Of a DNA stretch of 64,000 bases, positions 33,611-42,126 are shown one piece after another (position 1 is the stretch's first letter; each line of letters opens with the position of its first letter). The DNA comes from Pseudomonas sp. WN033 (GTDB lineage: Bacteria > Pseudomonadota > Gammaproteobacteria > Pseudomonadales > Pseudomonadaceae), in the NCBI GenBank assembly GCA_002287035.1, contig NSKG01000009.1, positions 124,001-188,000 on the forward strand. The letters are read 5' to 3'. A program made the translations under genes and the position numbers. The notes below the pieces were generated by a model. That model worked only from the letters and a program-made list of their open reading frames with translations, did no database searches and was not told the DNA's origin.

Positions 33611-34819
33611 ATGAAGACATCAAACGCCACTTTACCCATTCTCCCCGCCGGCCAGCACGTCGCCCTCGACGGCCGCCCGGTGGAATTCACTGAGGCCATC
33701 CTGCAGGAGATCGCCGCGACCTATGATCCGGCACTGCATGAAGCGCCGCTGGTCATTGGTCACCCGAAACTCAACGCCCCGGCCTACGGTTGGGCGAAAA
33801 GCGTTGAGGTGCGCGACGGCATGCTGTTTGCCGAGCCGCACCAGGTGGTGCCGGAGTTCGCCGAGGCTGCCAACCGTAAGATGTATAAGAAGCGGTCGGC
33901 CTCGATCTACCTGCCGGACTCGCCGGGCAACCCGGTCCCGGGCAAACACTACCTGCGCCATATCGGATTTCTGGGTGCTATGCCGCCGGCTATTAAAGGT
34001 ATCCCTGATGCCGCTTTGGAGTTTTCCGAAGACGATGGCGCCCTGGCTGTCGAGTTTGCCGAGCCGCCGTATGCCTTCCGTGCCATGACCGACATTCTGC
34101 GCCGCCTGCGTGACTGGTTTGTCGAGCGCGAAGGCATAGAGGCAGCAGACCTGATCATTCCGCACTGGCAACTTCAGTCCATTGATGAAAGCGCCCGCGC
34201 TGACAACCCGGTCCCGGCGTTTTCTGAGTCCGAACAACCCACCAGCGAAGCCGCAACCCCTCCAGGCGATGAAAGTGCTGACGCATCTGCCGCGCCCGCA
34301 CCGGAGCCGGGGAATGATGACCCGTCGGCGGCAGATGCCGGCGCGGTCGCTAATCAGGAGTCAGCAATGGCCGACGAAGAACGTGAACAACTGCTCGCCG
34401 AGCGTGAGCGCAAGGTGGCCGAGCAAGAGGCGCGTATTGCCCAGGCTCAGGCTGAGGAACATCGCAACGAGGTGGCCGAGTTCGCCGAAGGGCTGGTCAA
34501 TGCTGGGCAGCTGCTGCCCCGGCAGAAAGCCGGCGTAGTCGAACTGATGCTCATCCTGCCCACTGATGCTCCGCTTGAGTTCGCCGAAGGCGAGCAGACC
34601 ATCAGCAAGCCAGCGGCCAACGTACTGCGCGAGCTGCTCAGCGAGCTGCCCAAGCAAGTGGACTTTGCCGAGAAGTCTCATGGCAATGATGTGGTCGATG
34701 ACCAGGACGCCAACGCCATTGCTGACCGCGCAAGGGCTTATCAATCCGAGCAACGCCAGGCTGGCCGCGAGATCAGCATCAGCCAGGCCGTCAATCACGT
34801 TACCAAGGGAGGCCGCTGA
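33611..34819 (+). CDS. Head maturation protease (Mu gpI-like)
   Basis: A 402-residue protein. The N-terminal 150 residues are the Mu-like capsid protease (LVIGHPKLNAPAYGWAKSVE near residue 46; KKRSASIYLPD near 95; HIGFLGAMPPAIKGI near 117). A disordered acidic linker (about 195-250) leads to a helical scaffold part that can also be made separately from an internal start. It processes the prohead and the scaffold. ATG 33611 is chosen over a GTG 15 bp upstream. Confidence 0.88.
   Translation: MKTSNATLPILPAGQHVALDGRPVEFTEAILQEIAATYDPALHEAPLVIGHPKLNAPAYGWAKSVEVRDGMLFAEPHQVVPEFAEAANRKMYKKRSASIYLPDSPGNPVPGKHYLRHIGFLGAMPPAIKGIPDAALEFSEDDGALAVEFAEPPYAFRAMTDILRRLRDWFVEREGIEAADLIIPHWQLQSIDESARADNPVPAFSESEQPTSEAATPPGDESADASAAPAPEPGNDDPSAADAGAVANQESAMADEEREQLLAERERKVAEQEARIAQAQAEEHRNEVAEFAEGLVNAGQLLPRQKAGVVELMLILPTDAPLEFAEGEQTISKPAANVLRELLSELPKQVDFAEKSHGNDVVDDQDANAIADRARAYQSEQRQAGREISISQAVNHVTKGGR
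34367..34819 (+). CDS. Nested scaffold protein (Mu gpZ-like), internal start
   Basis: In-frame ATG at codon 253 of the protease gene with AGGAG 6 nt upstream, giving a 150-residue protein (MADEEREQLLAERERKVAEQ) that starts with a coiled coil. This mirrors the nested protease/scaffold arrangement of Mu I/Z and lambda C/Nu3. It would provide excess scaffold for prohead assembly. Confidence 0.7.
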   Translation: MADEEREQLLAERERKVAEQEARIAQAQAEEHRNEVAEFAEGLVNAGQLLPRQKAGVVELMLILPTDAPLEFAEGEQTISKPAANVLRELLSELPKQVDFAEKSHGNDVVDDQDANAIADRARAYQSEQRQAGREISISQAVNHVTKGGR

Positions 34820-34822
34820 GCC

Positions 34823-35206
34823 ATGAATATCCCAGGACTCATTACCCCGTTCACTGCGATCGGCGCCATTGGGGCGTACCTGATTGCTGCTCATGGCGCC
34901 ACTGATGGTGCTGCGGTGCAGGCCGATGATGGCGCGACCATGATGCTGGGTGTGACTACCGACATTCCGACCGCTGATGGCGGCACCGCGGACGTAGTCC
35001 GCAATGGGCTGGCTTCAGTCACTTACGGTGGCAACGTCACTCGTGGCAACCCGCTCACAGCTGACGCCAACGGTCGCGCCGTTGCCGTGGCCCTGCCCGC
35101 AGCGGCTGACACTTTCATTGTTGGGTTTGCCGAGGTCTCGGGCGTTGAGGGTGATATTGGCTCGGCCCTGGTCGCCCCCGGCTTTATTCCTGCAACTGCC
35201 CCATAA
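34823..35206 (+). CDS. Capsid decoration/cement protein (DUF2190-like)
   Basis: A 127-residue, glycine- and alanine-rich beta protein (GATDGAAVQADDGATMMLGV; VTYGGNVTRGNPLTADANGR) of the small capsid-stabilising family that sits between scaffold and major capsid genes. It is thought to trimerise on the capsid surface. Confidence 0.8.
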   Translation: MNIPGLITPFTAIGAIGAYLIAAHGATDGAAVQADDGATMMLGVTTDIPTADGGTADVVRNGLASVTYGGNVTRGNPLTADANGRAVAVALPAAADTFIVGFAEVSGVEGDIGSALVAPGFIPATAP

Positions 35207-35236
35207 CCGGCTTCGGCCCCATCAGGAGTACCTGAC

Positions 35237-36163
35237 ATGAGCAATGCACCGTTTCCTATCACTCCGGCGCTCACAGCCATCGCCATCGCATATCGCAACA
35301 CCCGGCTCATTGCCGACCAGGTGCTGCCGCGTGTGCCGGTTGGTGCGCAGGAGTTCAAGTATCTGAAACATGACTTGGCCGAGGGCTTCACCGTGCCGGA
35401 CACCAAGGTCGGCCGCAAATCGCGTGTCAACCAGGTGGACTTCTCAGCATCCGAAGAAACTGGCGCAACCAACGACTACGGTTTGGACGCACCGGTGCCT
35501 CAGCGCGATATCGACAATGCGCCGGAAAACTATGACCCGCTCGGCCGAGCGACTGAGCAGACAACTAACCTGATCCTGCTCGACCGCGAAGTGCGGGCAT
35601 CCAATCTGGTGTTCAGTCCTGACAGCTACGCGACCGGCAACAAGACCACATTGTCTGGCACCAGCCAATGGAGCCATGCAGACAGTAACCCAATCCGGGC
35701 GATCACCGATGCGCTGGACAGTGTTGTTATGCGTCCGTCCATTGGCGTGCTGGGCCGCGCGGTCTCTACCAGCATTCGTCGCCACCCGAAGGTAGTGAAG
35801 GCGTTCAACGGTAGCCTCGGTGATGAGGGCATGGTGCCGCTGCAGTGGCTGGCAGACATGCTGGAACTGGATGCCATTTTGGTCGGCGAGGCGCGTGTGA
35901 ATATCGCTCGCCCTGGTCAAGCCGCAAATCTGGCGCGGGCTTGGGGTAACCACGCCTCATTCATCTACCGCGATCAGCTGGCCGACGCAAACAGCGGCAC
36001 CACCTTCGGCTTCACCGCGCAGTTCGGTGATCGCATCGCCGGTTCCTCCCCGGACAAGAACATCGGCCTGCGCGGTGGCCAGATGGTTCGTGTCGGTGAG
36101 TCGGTCAAGGAGCTGGTGACCGCCCCTGACCTTGGTTACTTCTTCGAGAACGCTGTCAGCTAA
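35237..36163 (+). CDS. Major capsid protein
   Basis: A 308-residue protein starting MSNAPFPITPALTAIAIAYR, with VPVGAQEFKYLKHDLAEGF near residue 34 (N-arm/E-loop) and the FIYRDQLADANSGTTFGFTA block near 240, as in the major heads of B3-type transposable phages. Position after protease, scaffold and cement genes confirms it. AGGAG precedes the ATG. Confidence 0.88.
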   Translation: MSNAPFPITPALTAIAIAYRNTRLIADQVLPRVPVGAQEFKYLKHDLAEGFTVPDTKVGRKSRVNQVDFSASEETGATNDYGLDAPVPQRDIDNAPENYDPLGRATEQTTNLILLDREVRASNLVFSPDSYATGNKTTLSGTSQWSHADSNPIRAITDALDSVVMRPSIGVLGRAVSTSIRRHPKVVKAFNGSLGDEGMVPLQWLADMLELDAILVGEARVNIARPGQAANLARAWGNHASFIYRDQLADANSGTTFGFTAQFGDRIAGSSPDKNIGLRGGQMVRVGESVKELVTAPDLGYFFENAVS

Positions 36164-36187
36164 CCGGCAGATTCACCCACTTTGACC

Positions 36188-36205
36188 GGGCGGCAGCCGC
36201 CGCCC
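36188..36205 (+). terminator. G+C-rich hairpin after the major capsid gene
   Basis: GGGCGGC-AGCC-GCCGCCC, perfect 7-bp stem with no T run, 25 bp after the capsid stop. It could attenuate transcription or protect the capsid mRNA 3' end. Confidence 0.4.
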
Positions 36206-36217
36206 TGGGAGACCAAC

Positions 36218-36523
36218 ATGGCAACGAAGAAAGCCACCGCCCAGCCCGCTGACGTTGTGGACAAGGATCAAGCCCAAGTCGTCCAACCGGTTGCGCCGGT
36301 TCAATCGTCTGCTGCTACCACTGAGGGCGCTGCTACCAATGCGCCGCCAGCTCCAGGGCCGGAAGAAGAACAGTCGATGTCGGGACTTTACATCGTGCAC
36401 CGCGAAATCCTTGAGCACGACGGACAGCGGTTTGTGTGGGGTGAAGATATCCCGTTGACCGATGAGCAGGCAAAGCCGCTGCTGGCACTGGGTGCGATCG
36501 CCATCAGAGAGGTCGAGGACTGA
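36218..36523 (+). CDS. Small structural or assembly protein, unknown
   Basis: A 101-residue protein from ATG 36218 (MATKKATAQPADVVDKDQAQ), with a low-complexity A/P/T-rich first half and a folded second half (GLYIVHREILEHDGQRFVWG). Conserved position between the major capsid and DUF1320 genes of Mu-like phages. Not recognised. Confidence 0.7.
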   Translation: MATKKATAQPADVVDKDQAQVVQPVAPVQSSAATTEGAATNAPPAPGPEEEQSMSGLYIVHREILEHDGQRFVWGEDIPLTDEQAKPLLALGAIAIREVED

Positions 36524-36524
36524 C

Positions 36525-37037
36525 ATGCCCTATTTGACCCTCACCGAGCTGGCCGACCGCCCCGGCGCCGAGGAACTGGCCCAAGTGGCCACGCCCCGGC
36601 GATACCGGGCAGTTGATGCTGATCTGCTGGATGCGCTGTTGCGTTCAGAGGATGTCAGCAGCTGGCCTGTTGAGGATGTCCAGATTGCCGAACTTGCAAT
36701 TGCAGTTATCCACGACGCCATGGTGACCGCTCAAGGCACCATTGACGGGTTCCTGGTGCGCCGTGGCTACAGCCTGCCGCTGACCAAGCGTTACGGCATC
36801 GTCACTGGCTGGGCCAGGGCTATCACCCGCTACCACTTGCACAAGGATCGCCTCAGTGCCGAACAGACTGATCCGATCGTGCGGGACTACCGCGATGCGC
36901 TGAAGTTTCTGCAGCTGGTTGCCGAGGGAAAGTTCAGCTTGGGGCCGGATGATCCGCTGACGCCGACCACCAGTGGCGCACCACTGTTCAAGGCACCGCC
37001 GCGCACCTTCAGCCATGACACTCTGAAGGACTATTGA
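36525..37037 (+). CDS. DUF1320 head-tail connector (Mu gp36-like)
   Basis: A 170-residue protein starting MPYLTLTELADRPGAEELAQ, helical, with TIDGFLVRRGYSLPL near residue 72 typical of DUF1320 proteins. Thought to form the head completion ring between portal and tail. Confidence 0.85.
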   Translation: MPYLTLTELADRPGAEELAQVATPRRYRAVDADLLDALLRSEDVSSWPVEDVQIAELAIAVIHDAMVTAQGTIDGFLVRRGYSLPLTKRYGIVTGWARAITRYHLHKDRLSAEQTDPIVRDYRDALKFLQLVAEGKFSLGPDDPLTPTTSGAPLFKAPPRTFSHDTLKDY

Positions 37038-37039
37038 GC

Positions 37040-37480
37040 ATGTCTCAGCCCTTTGACCCGCAAGTTGTGATCGACCGGCTCAAGCCTTTGCAGGCGCTCC
37101 AGTCGGTTGAGGGTGCGGCAGAGTATGCAGCGGTCACCAACCTAAAGGATTTTCGTGTGCCATGCGCTTATGTGCTGCTGCTCCAGGAGCGCACTGACGA
37201 CGCCCCGGCTCGGCCAGCAGGCCGTCAACGCGCAATCGTCACTTTCGGGGTGGTTGTTGCTGCGCGCAATTACGGCGATCAGCGAGGCGAACGCACCCTG
37301 GAAGAGCTGCGGCCGCTGCTGGGCAGTGTGCGGGCGCGACTGATGGGCTGGATGCCCGAGGTTCAGGGTTCGCGCCCTGTGCAGTGGACCAGGGGCGATG
37401 TGCTTGATTACAACCACAGCACGTTGCTCTGGGCCGATGTGTACCAAACCCAACATTTCATAGGGGGCAACCCAGTATGA
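37040..37480 (+). CDS. Gp37-like tail terminator protein
   Basis: A 146-residue protein from ATG 37040 (MSQPFDPQVVIDRLKPLQAL), alpha/beta, with VPCAYVLLLQERTDD and AIVTFGVVVAARNYGDQRGE blocks of the phage Gp37 / tail terminator family. It caps the tail tube at its head-proximal end. It starts two bases after the DUF1320 stop. Confidence 0.75.
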   Translation: MSQPFDPQVVIDRLKPLQALQSVEGAAEYAAVTNLKDFRVPCAYVLLLQERTDDAPARPAGRQRAIVTFGVVVAARNYGDQRGERTLEELRPLLGSVRARLMGWMPEVQGSRPVQWTRGDVLDYNHSTLLWADVYQTQHFIGGNPV

Positions 37481-37656
37481 GCAAGGAACAGAAGCTCGAA
37501 ACCGTCGAGCTGATTGATGACCACACCCATAAGGGTGAGCCACTCAAACCCGGCGCCAAAATCCAGGTTACCGCCGAGCGCAAGGCCTGGTTGATCCGCC
37601 ACAAAAAGGTGGCCGATGCCACCCCGGCACTACCTGTTGCCAAGGCAAAGGAGTAA
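37477..37656 (+). CDS. 59-residue phage protein (DUF2635/DUF7210-like)
   Basis: Short gene starting with ATGA overlap: MSKEQKLETVELIDDHTHKG, then GEPLKPGAKIQVTAERKAWL. Small proteins of this pattern lie between tail terminator and tail tube or sheath genes in Mu-like phages. Function unknown; the tight spacing (6 bp to the next gene) argues for translation. Confidence 0.7.
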   Translation: MSKEQKLETVELIDDHTHKGEPLKPGAKIQVTAERKAWLIRHKKVADATPALPVAKAKE

Positions 37657-37662
37657 CCACCA

Positions 37663-38403
37663 ATGAAAAAGTCCCTTTTCAGCTTCCAGGGCAAAGTCTG
37701 GTTGGCAGAGCGCTCCAGTGCAGCCAAGCCACTCAAGCCCATTTGGTACGGCAACGCGTCGCAGTTGCAGATCCAAATGAATGTGGCCAACACTGACAAA
37801 ACCGAATCGTTCAGCGGTAATCGGTTGTTGTATGGGCAGCTCGCCGGTGCCAAGACTGCTAACGTCAGCTTGACGCTGGACGAGTGGTCTATCATGGGGA
37901 TGGCCATGGCTATGTACGGTCTAGAGATCACTGCCGCTGGCAGTACTGTTACTGGTGAGCCGCTGCCCACCCCGCTGGCCGCAGGTGATGTGGTCGTGCT
38001 CGAGCATGGCTTCATTGATGACCTGGTTATCGATAACGGCGGTACACCGATTGTGCTCGATACCGACTATCGCATTGAGTCGCCCAATGCCGGCCTGATC
38101 GAGTTTCTGACTCCGCAGGCCACCCCGCTCGAAGCCGACTATGAGTATGCTGCTACCGAGTCGATGACGATCTTCACCCAGCAGCCGAAAGAGCGCTGGT
38201 TGCTGTTTGATGGCATCAACACTGAGAACAACGAGCCTGTGCTGATCGATCTATACCGGCTGAAGCTCAACCCACCAGGCGACCTCAACCTGATCCAGGA
38301 CGAATACGGGAACCTGCCCCTGACCGGAGCTGTGCTGTATGACCCGGTCAATGCCCGGGAGGCCAACTTCGGTGGCTTCGGCCGCATCCGTCAGAAGGGT
38401 TGA
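37663..38403 (+). CDS. Major tail tube protein
   Basis: A 246-residue beta-rich protein starting MKKSLFSFQGKVWLAERSSA, with NASQLQIQMNVANTDKTESF near residue 28 and an AAGDVVVLEHGFIDDLVIDN insertion near 105. The position between terminator and chaperone genes identifies the siphovirus tail tube. No contractile sheath gene precedes it, so the tail is non-contractile, unlike Mu. Confidence 0.85.
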   Translation: MKKSLFSFQGKVWLAERSSAAKPLKPIWYGNASQLQIQMNVANTDKTESFSGNRLLYGQLAGAKTANVSLTLDEWSIMGMAMAMYGLEITAAGSTVTGEPLPTPLAAGDVVVLEHGFIDDLVIDNGGTPIVLDTDYRIESPNAGLIEFLTPQATPLEADYEYAATESMTIFTQQPKERWLLFDGINTENNEPVLIDLYRLKLNPPGDLNLIQDEYGNLPLTGAVLYDPVNAREANFGGFGRIRQKG

Positions 38404-38406
38404 TAC

Positions 38407-38922
38407 ATGGCCAAGCGAGCACATAAGAAGCCGCCCAAGGGGGCAGCAAAACCGGCAGGGCATGATGATCTGACCGTGATGCACCCCGAACTGCCTGTAA
38501 GCGTCGCGGGGCGTGACCTGGTGATGCGTGAGTACGGGTTTGTTGAAGGGCTGCGCCTGCGGCCCGTCATCGAGCCCATGCTCCAGGATATGGAAACCCT
38601 GTTGCTGACTACGCCGAACCCAACCACAGATCAGATGCTGGATCTGATGGGCAACCATATCGACAGTTTCCAGGAGCTGTTGGCAGTAGCCTCTGACACG
38701 GACGTCACCTTTATTGCTGGCCTGAGCCAAGCGGACGGCATGAAGCTCGCCGACGCCTGGTGGGTTGTGAACGGCCCTTTTTACTGGCGCACTGCCGTCA
38801 GTCGCGCGGCAGTGCAGCGAGTGCAAAAGCGGATGAAGGCCGATGGGCAGACGTCTACGCAACCCTCATCCGGCACGGACACCAGCGCGCCGACCTCGGC
38901 AGCTACACCCGGCGACAGTTGA
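38407..38922 (+). CDS. Tail assembly chaperone, short form
   Basis: A 171-residue protein (MAKRAHKKPPKGAAKPAGHD) with a helical core and a low-complexity S/T/P/A tail. Directly upstream of the tape measure and overlapped by a -1 frame extension, the lambda G/GT layout. The short form coats the tape measure during tail assembly. Confidence 0.8.
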   Translation: MAKRAHKKPPKGAAKPAGHDDLTVMHPELPVSVAGRDLVMREYGFVEGLRLRPVIEPMLQDMETLLLTTPNPTTDQMLDLMGNHIDSFQELLAVASDTDVTFIAGLSQADGMKLADAWWVVNGPFYWRTAVSRAAVQRVQKRMKADGQTSTQPSSGTDTSAPTSAATPGDS

Positions 38923-39047
38923 CGCTGTACTACGAGCGTGCGCTTGCTGTTGATCGCCGAGAGCGCGCCGCCCGCACAGTGGACATGAGCCTAGCGTTTG
39001 CCGGTGGCCAGAAAGCTACTGACCACGTCAACACGCTGACCAAATAG
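38829..39047 (+). CDS. Tail chaperone frameshift extension (T part)
   Basis: The -1 frame relative to the short chaperone stays open and codes natural sequence (RWADVYATLIRHGHQRADLG; YYERALAVDRRERAARTVDM), ending 166 bp before the tape measure. There is no good start of its own, so it is most likely reached by -1 frameshifting, giving a fusion of about 213 residues. The CAAAAG run at 38824-38829 is a possible slip point, but it is not a canonical heptamer, so the left boundary given is approximate. Confidence 0.65.
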   Translation, partial: ADEGRWADVYATLIRHGHQRADLGSYTRRQLTLYYERALAVDRRERAARTVDMSLAFAGGQKATDHVNTLTK

Positions 39048-39102
39048 GCATGGCCCAGGGAGGCGGCAGGAAGCCGCCGCGTCGGATCACAAGGACACCT
39101 TC

Positions 39103-39140
39103 AACGCCGTAAGTTGCTGCCGCTTACGGCGTTTCTTTTT
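39103..39140 (+). terminator. Terminator before the tape measure gene
   Basis: AACGCCGTAAG (39103-39113) pairs with CTTACGGCGTT (39123-39133), followed by TCTTTTT: an 11-bp stem with a T tail, a standard intrinsic terminator. It abuts the dyad element at 39137, so one transcript ends where the next is expected to start. Confidence 0.8.
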
Positions 39141-39158
39141 GCCCTCGTTCAAAAGACC
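39137..39158 (+). promoter_or_regulatory. Dyad element, tail operon copy
   Basis: TTTTGCCCTCGTTCAAAAG then ACC, the same core as at 25725. It overlaps the T tract of the terminator and lies 55 bp before the tape measure start. Confidence 0.6.
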
Positions 39159-39212
39159 ATATACCCCCGCTGCGGCATCCTGAGCCTGAACCCTCCAAGG
39201 CAACAGGCACCC

Positions 39213-42125
39213 ATGAGCAAGAAACTCGAACTGGCGATGCGCATCCGGGCTGAGATGGATCAGGCCATCGGGCAACTGCGTCAGCTGGAGGGTGAAATTG
39301 ATGATGTTGGCAAGCAGTCGCAGCGCACTGCCAGTGACCTGGATCGTATTGGGTCGGCGCTCGGTAAGATTGCTGCGGCTGTGGCTGGTGGCGCTCTGTA
39401 TAAGGCCGTTATTTCTGCGACGATCGAGCAGGAGCGTGTAACCGCACAGCTGGAGCAGCGTTTGCGCTCAACTGAACATGCTGCCGGCCTGACCCGCGAC
39501 GAGCTGCTGGATATGGCCGGCGCAATGCAGCAGGTAACGACCTATGGTGATGAGGCCGTTATTCCGGCGCAATCTCTGCTGCTGACGTTCACAAAAATTG
39601 GCCGTGAAGTGTTCCCGCGCGCTCTTGAGGTTGTCCTCGATATGAGCGTTGCGATGGGGCAGGACTTGAAGTCCTCCGCCATTCAGCTCGGCAAAGCCTT
39701 GAACGACCCTGTGCAGGGTATTGCATCGTTATCGAGAGTTGGCGTCCAGTTCACAGACTCTCAGAAGTCCATGATTCAGCAGATGGTTGAGACTGGCCGC
39801 ATTGCAGATGCGCAGCGGATCATTCTTGCTGAATTGGAAACCCAAATGGGTGGGTCAGCACGGGCCGCTAGGGACACTTTTGGTGGATCCATCGCCGCGT
39901 TAAAGAACGCCTTCGGCGACTTGTTAGAAGGTGACCCCAATAGTCCTGGTCTGCTTGCAGCTCGGGAGGCAATCGAAGAACTGGTCACGCTGCTGAGCGA
40001 TCCGTCTACCAAGGAAGCGTTTGGGGTCATCATTGGGGCGGTAGCTCAACTGACAACGGTTGCAGCAGAAGCAACTGTTGCTATTGGTGACCTGTATCAG
40101 AATATCAGTGCAATGGTTCAAAGTGCCGCTGGTGATCTTGACCCATTGAAACGTCTTTCTGTCGAAATTCGCGCTGTTGATCGGGCGCTGAAAGGCGGGC
40201 TTGATACTCCATTTAAATACCTTTTCACATCTGAAGAAGAGTTGCAGGCAATCAGGGCTCAGTTGATTGCTGAGCGTGATCTGATTCTTGCTGCTCGCGG
40301 CGGGTCTCAGGGTGGAAGCGCTGCGATCACCTCCGGAGTAGCGTCTAGTGAGCTGCCACAACTGGTAGAGGTCAACAAGGAGTATGAGAAGCTCCTGGGT
40401 AACCTGCGTCGGCAGTCCGAGCTGTTTGGTGTCACCTCTGAAGCAGCCCGCGTTCGCTACGCCATTGAGCAGGGCGACCTCGGCGAGCTGACGGATGATC
40501 AGCGCCGCAGTTTGCTGGTTTATGCTGAGCAGCTGGATGCCATGCGCAGTCAGCAGCGTGCTGCGGAAGATCAAGCGCGCACGTCACAGAGACTGGCGGC
40601 TGAGCAACAGGGATATGTCCGTCAACTCGAACGCCAGTCCGCCCTGATCGGCCTCAACACAGAGCAGGTTCGGGCCTACGAAATCGCCGAAAAGGGTCTA
40701 ACCGGCACCCTGCGCGACCGCGCCGAAGCGGCGGTCGCACTGCTTGCCGCCGAAGAGCGCCGGGTCCAAGTCGCCGCTGATGCCGCAACCCTGGCCGGAC
40801 TTGAGGCTCAACGCCTGCGCGCCCAGGGCCGCGAAGCCGAGGCCCTGACCATCGAGATCGAGCAGCGGTACGGCGAGCTGATGACGCGCCTGCAGGAGCG
40901 CGGCGACACAGCCGGGCTGGAGATCGTCAACGGGCTGATCAACATCGAGCAGGCCAGAGCCAGGCTCAATGAGCTGCAGTCTGTGGTTGACCAGGTGTTT
41001 TCATCGACAGCCCGCCAGGAACAGTCAGTCCAGGCGCAACTTGCAGCCGGGCTTATCACCGAGGGCGAGGCCCGTCGGCGGATCATCGAGCTGCACCAGC
41101 AGCAGGCGGCTGAACTGATGCGCATTTTGCCCATGATGGAAGCCGTGGCAGAAATCACCGGCGACCCGGCCGCGCTTGAGAACGTCCAGCGTATCCGGGC
41201 AGAGCTTGAGAATATGCAGTACATCACCAATGACCTGATCCGGGCGTTCCGTGATGGCCTGCAGGGTGGTATCGAAGAGGCGCTGATGGGCCTGGTGCGT
41301 GGCACGCACGATCTGCGCGATGCGCTCGAAAGCCTTGTGCTGGGTATTGCTGATTCGATGGCTCGGTTAGCGGCTGAGCAGCTTGCCGACATGGCTACCC
41401 AGTCGGTGTTGAATCTCTTCCAACAGGGCGCGCAAGCCGCAACCGCTGCCGCTGGCCAGAAAGCTGCGGCCGAGGTCGCTGCGATCAATACAGTCACAGC
41501 AGCCCAGCAAGCGGCAGACACCGCCCGCGCCGCCAGTTCGGTGGCTGCGGCAAACACGGCCGCCGCTGGCCAGGCCGGTGCTGCAGCAAGTACTGCATCG
41601 GCATGGACTCCTGCCGCGATCGCGGCGTCGATCGGCTCGTTCGGTTCAGCGGCTGCGATCGGCCTCGCGGCTGTCGTCGCTGCCATGGCATTCAAAGCGT
41701 TTGCTTCTGGCGGCCACGTGCGTGGGCCCGGCACTACCACCAGTGATTCTATCCCGGCGCTGCTCTCCGACTACGAGTTTGTCACCAGGGCGGCCGTGGT
41801 TCAGCAGCCGGGCATGCTTCCCATGCTTGAAGACATCAATGCCCGAGGTTGGGATGCCATGTACGACTGGGCCGGGCGGGTACGCCACGCGACTGGCGGC
41901 CTTGCCGGCGTGCCTGCGCCTGCGCTGCCGGCACCGGCGATGCACACAGGGCAACTGACCGAGGGTGGCGGCAACCAGACGATGCTCAAGAACAACATCG
42001 ACGTGTTCGTCGGTGTGCCTGAGCAATTCATCGTTGAACAAACCTGGGGGCGCGCCGGCAAGGAGCGCTTCTATGCCGAACTGTCTCAGAACGCCGCGAC
42101 AGTGCGGCAGATATTGGGGTTTTGA
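39213..42125 (+). CDS. Tail tape measure protein
   Basis: A 970-residue protein starting MSKKLELAMRIRAEMDQAIG: N-terminal helical region, a conserved tape-measure block (GQDLKSSAIQLGKALNDPVQ and GIASLSRVGVQF near residues 145-175), long charged coiled coils (400-720) and hydrophobic A/G-rich segments near 800-860. It sets tail length, and its membrane-active segments help DNA entry. An in-frame ATG 99 bp upstream is rejected because it lies within the terminator/promoter element. Confidence 0.92.
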   Translation: MSKKLELAMRIRAEMDQAIGQLRQLEGEIDDVGKQSQRTASDLDRIGSALGKIAAAVAGGALYKAVISATIEQERVTAQLEQRLRSTEHAAGLTRDELLDMAGAMQQVTTYGDEAVIPAQSLLLTFTKIGREVFPRALEVVLDMSVAMGQDLKSSAIQLGKALNDPVQGIASLSRVGVQFTDSQKSMIQQMVETGRIADAQRIILAELETQMGGSARAARDTFGGSIAALKNAFGDLLEGDPNSPGLLAAREAIEELVTLLSDPSTKEAFGVIIGAVAQLTTVAAEATVAIGDLYQNISAMVQSAAGDLDPLKRLSVEIRAVDRALKGGLDTPFKYLFTSEEELQAIRAQLIAERDLILAARGGSQGGSAAITSGVASSELPQLVEVNKEYEKLLGNLRRQSELFGVTSEAARVRYAIEQGDLGELTDDQRRSLLVYAEQLDAMRSQQRAAEDQARTSQRLAAEQQGYVRQLERQSALIGLNTEQVRAYEIAEKGLTGTLRDRAEAAVALLAAEERRVQVAADAATLAGLEAQRLRAQGREAEALTIEIEQRYGELMTRLQERGDTAGLEIVNGLINIEQARARLNELQSVVDQVFSSTARQEQSVQAQLAAGLITEGEARRRIIELHQQQAAELMRILPMMEAVAEITGDPAALENVQRIRAELENMQYITNDLIRAFRDGLQGGIEEALMGLVRGTHDLRDALESLVLGIADSMARLAAEQLADMATQSVLNLFQQGAQAATAAAGQKAAAEVAAINTVTAAQQAADTARAASSVAAANTAAAGQAGAAASTASAWTPAAIAASIGSFGSAAAIGLAAVVAAMAFKAFASGGHVRGPGTTTSDSIPALLSDYEFVTRAAVVQQPGMLPMLEDINARGWDAMYDWAGRVRHATGGLAGVPAPALPAPAMHTGQLTEGGGNQTMLKNNIDVFVGVPEQFIVEQTWGRAGKERFYAELSQNAATVRQILGF

Positions 42126-42126
42126 T

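Noticed and set aside
40808..41740. 310-codon minus-strand frame inside the tape measure gene
   Set aside because: Extreme Ala/Ser/Arg composition from antisense reading of A/Q/E-rich coiled coil.
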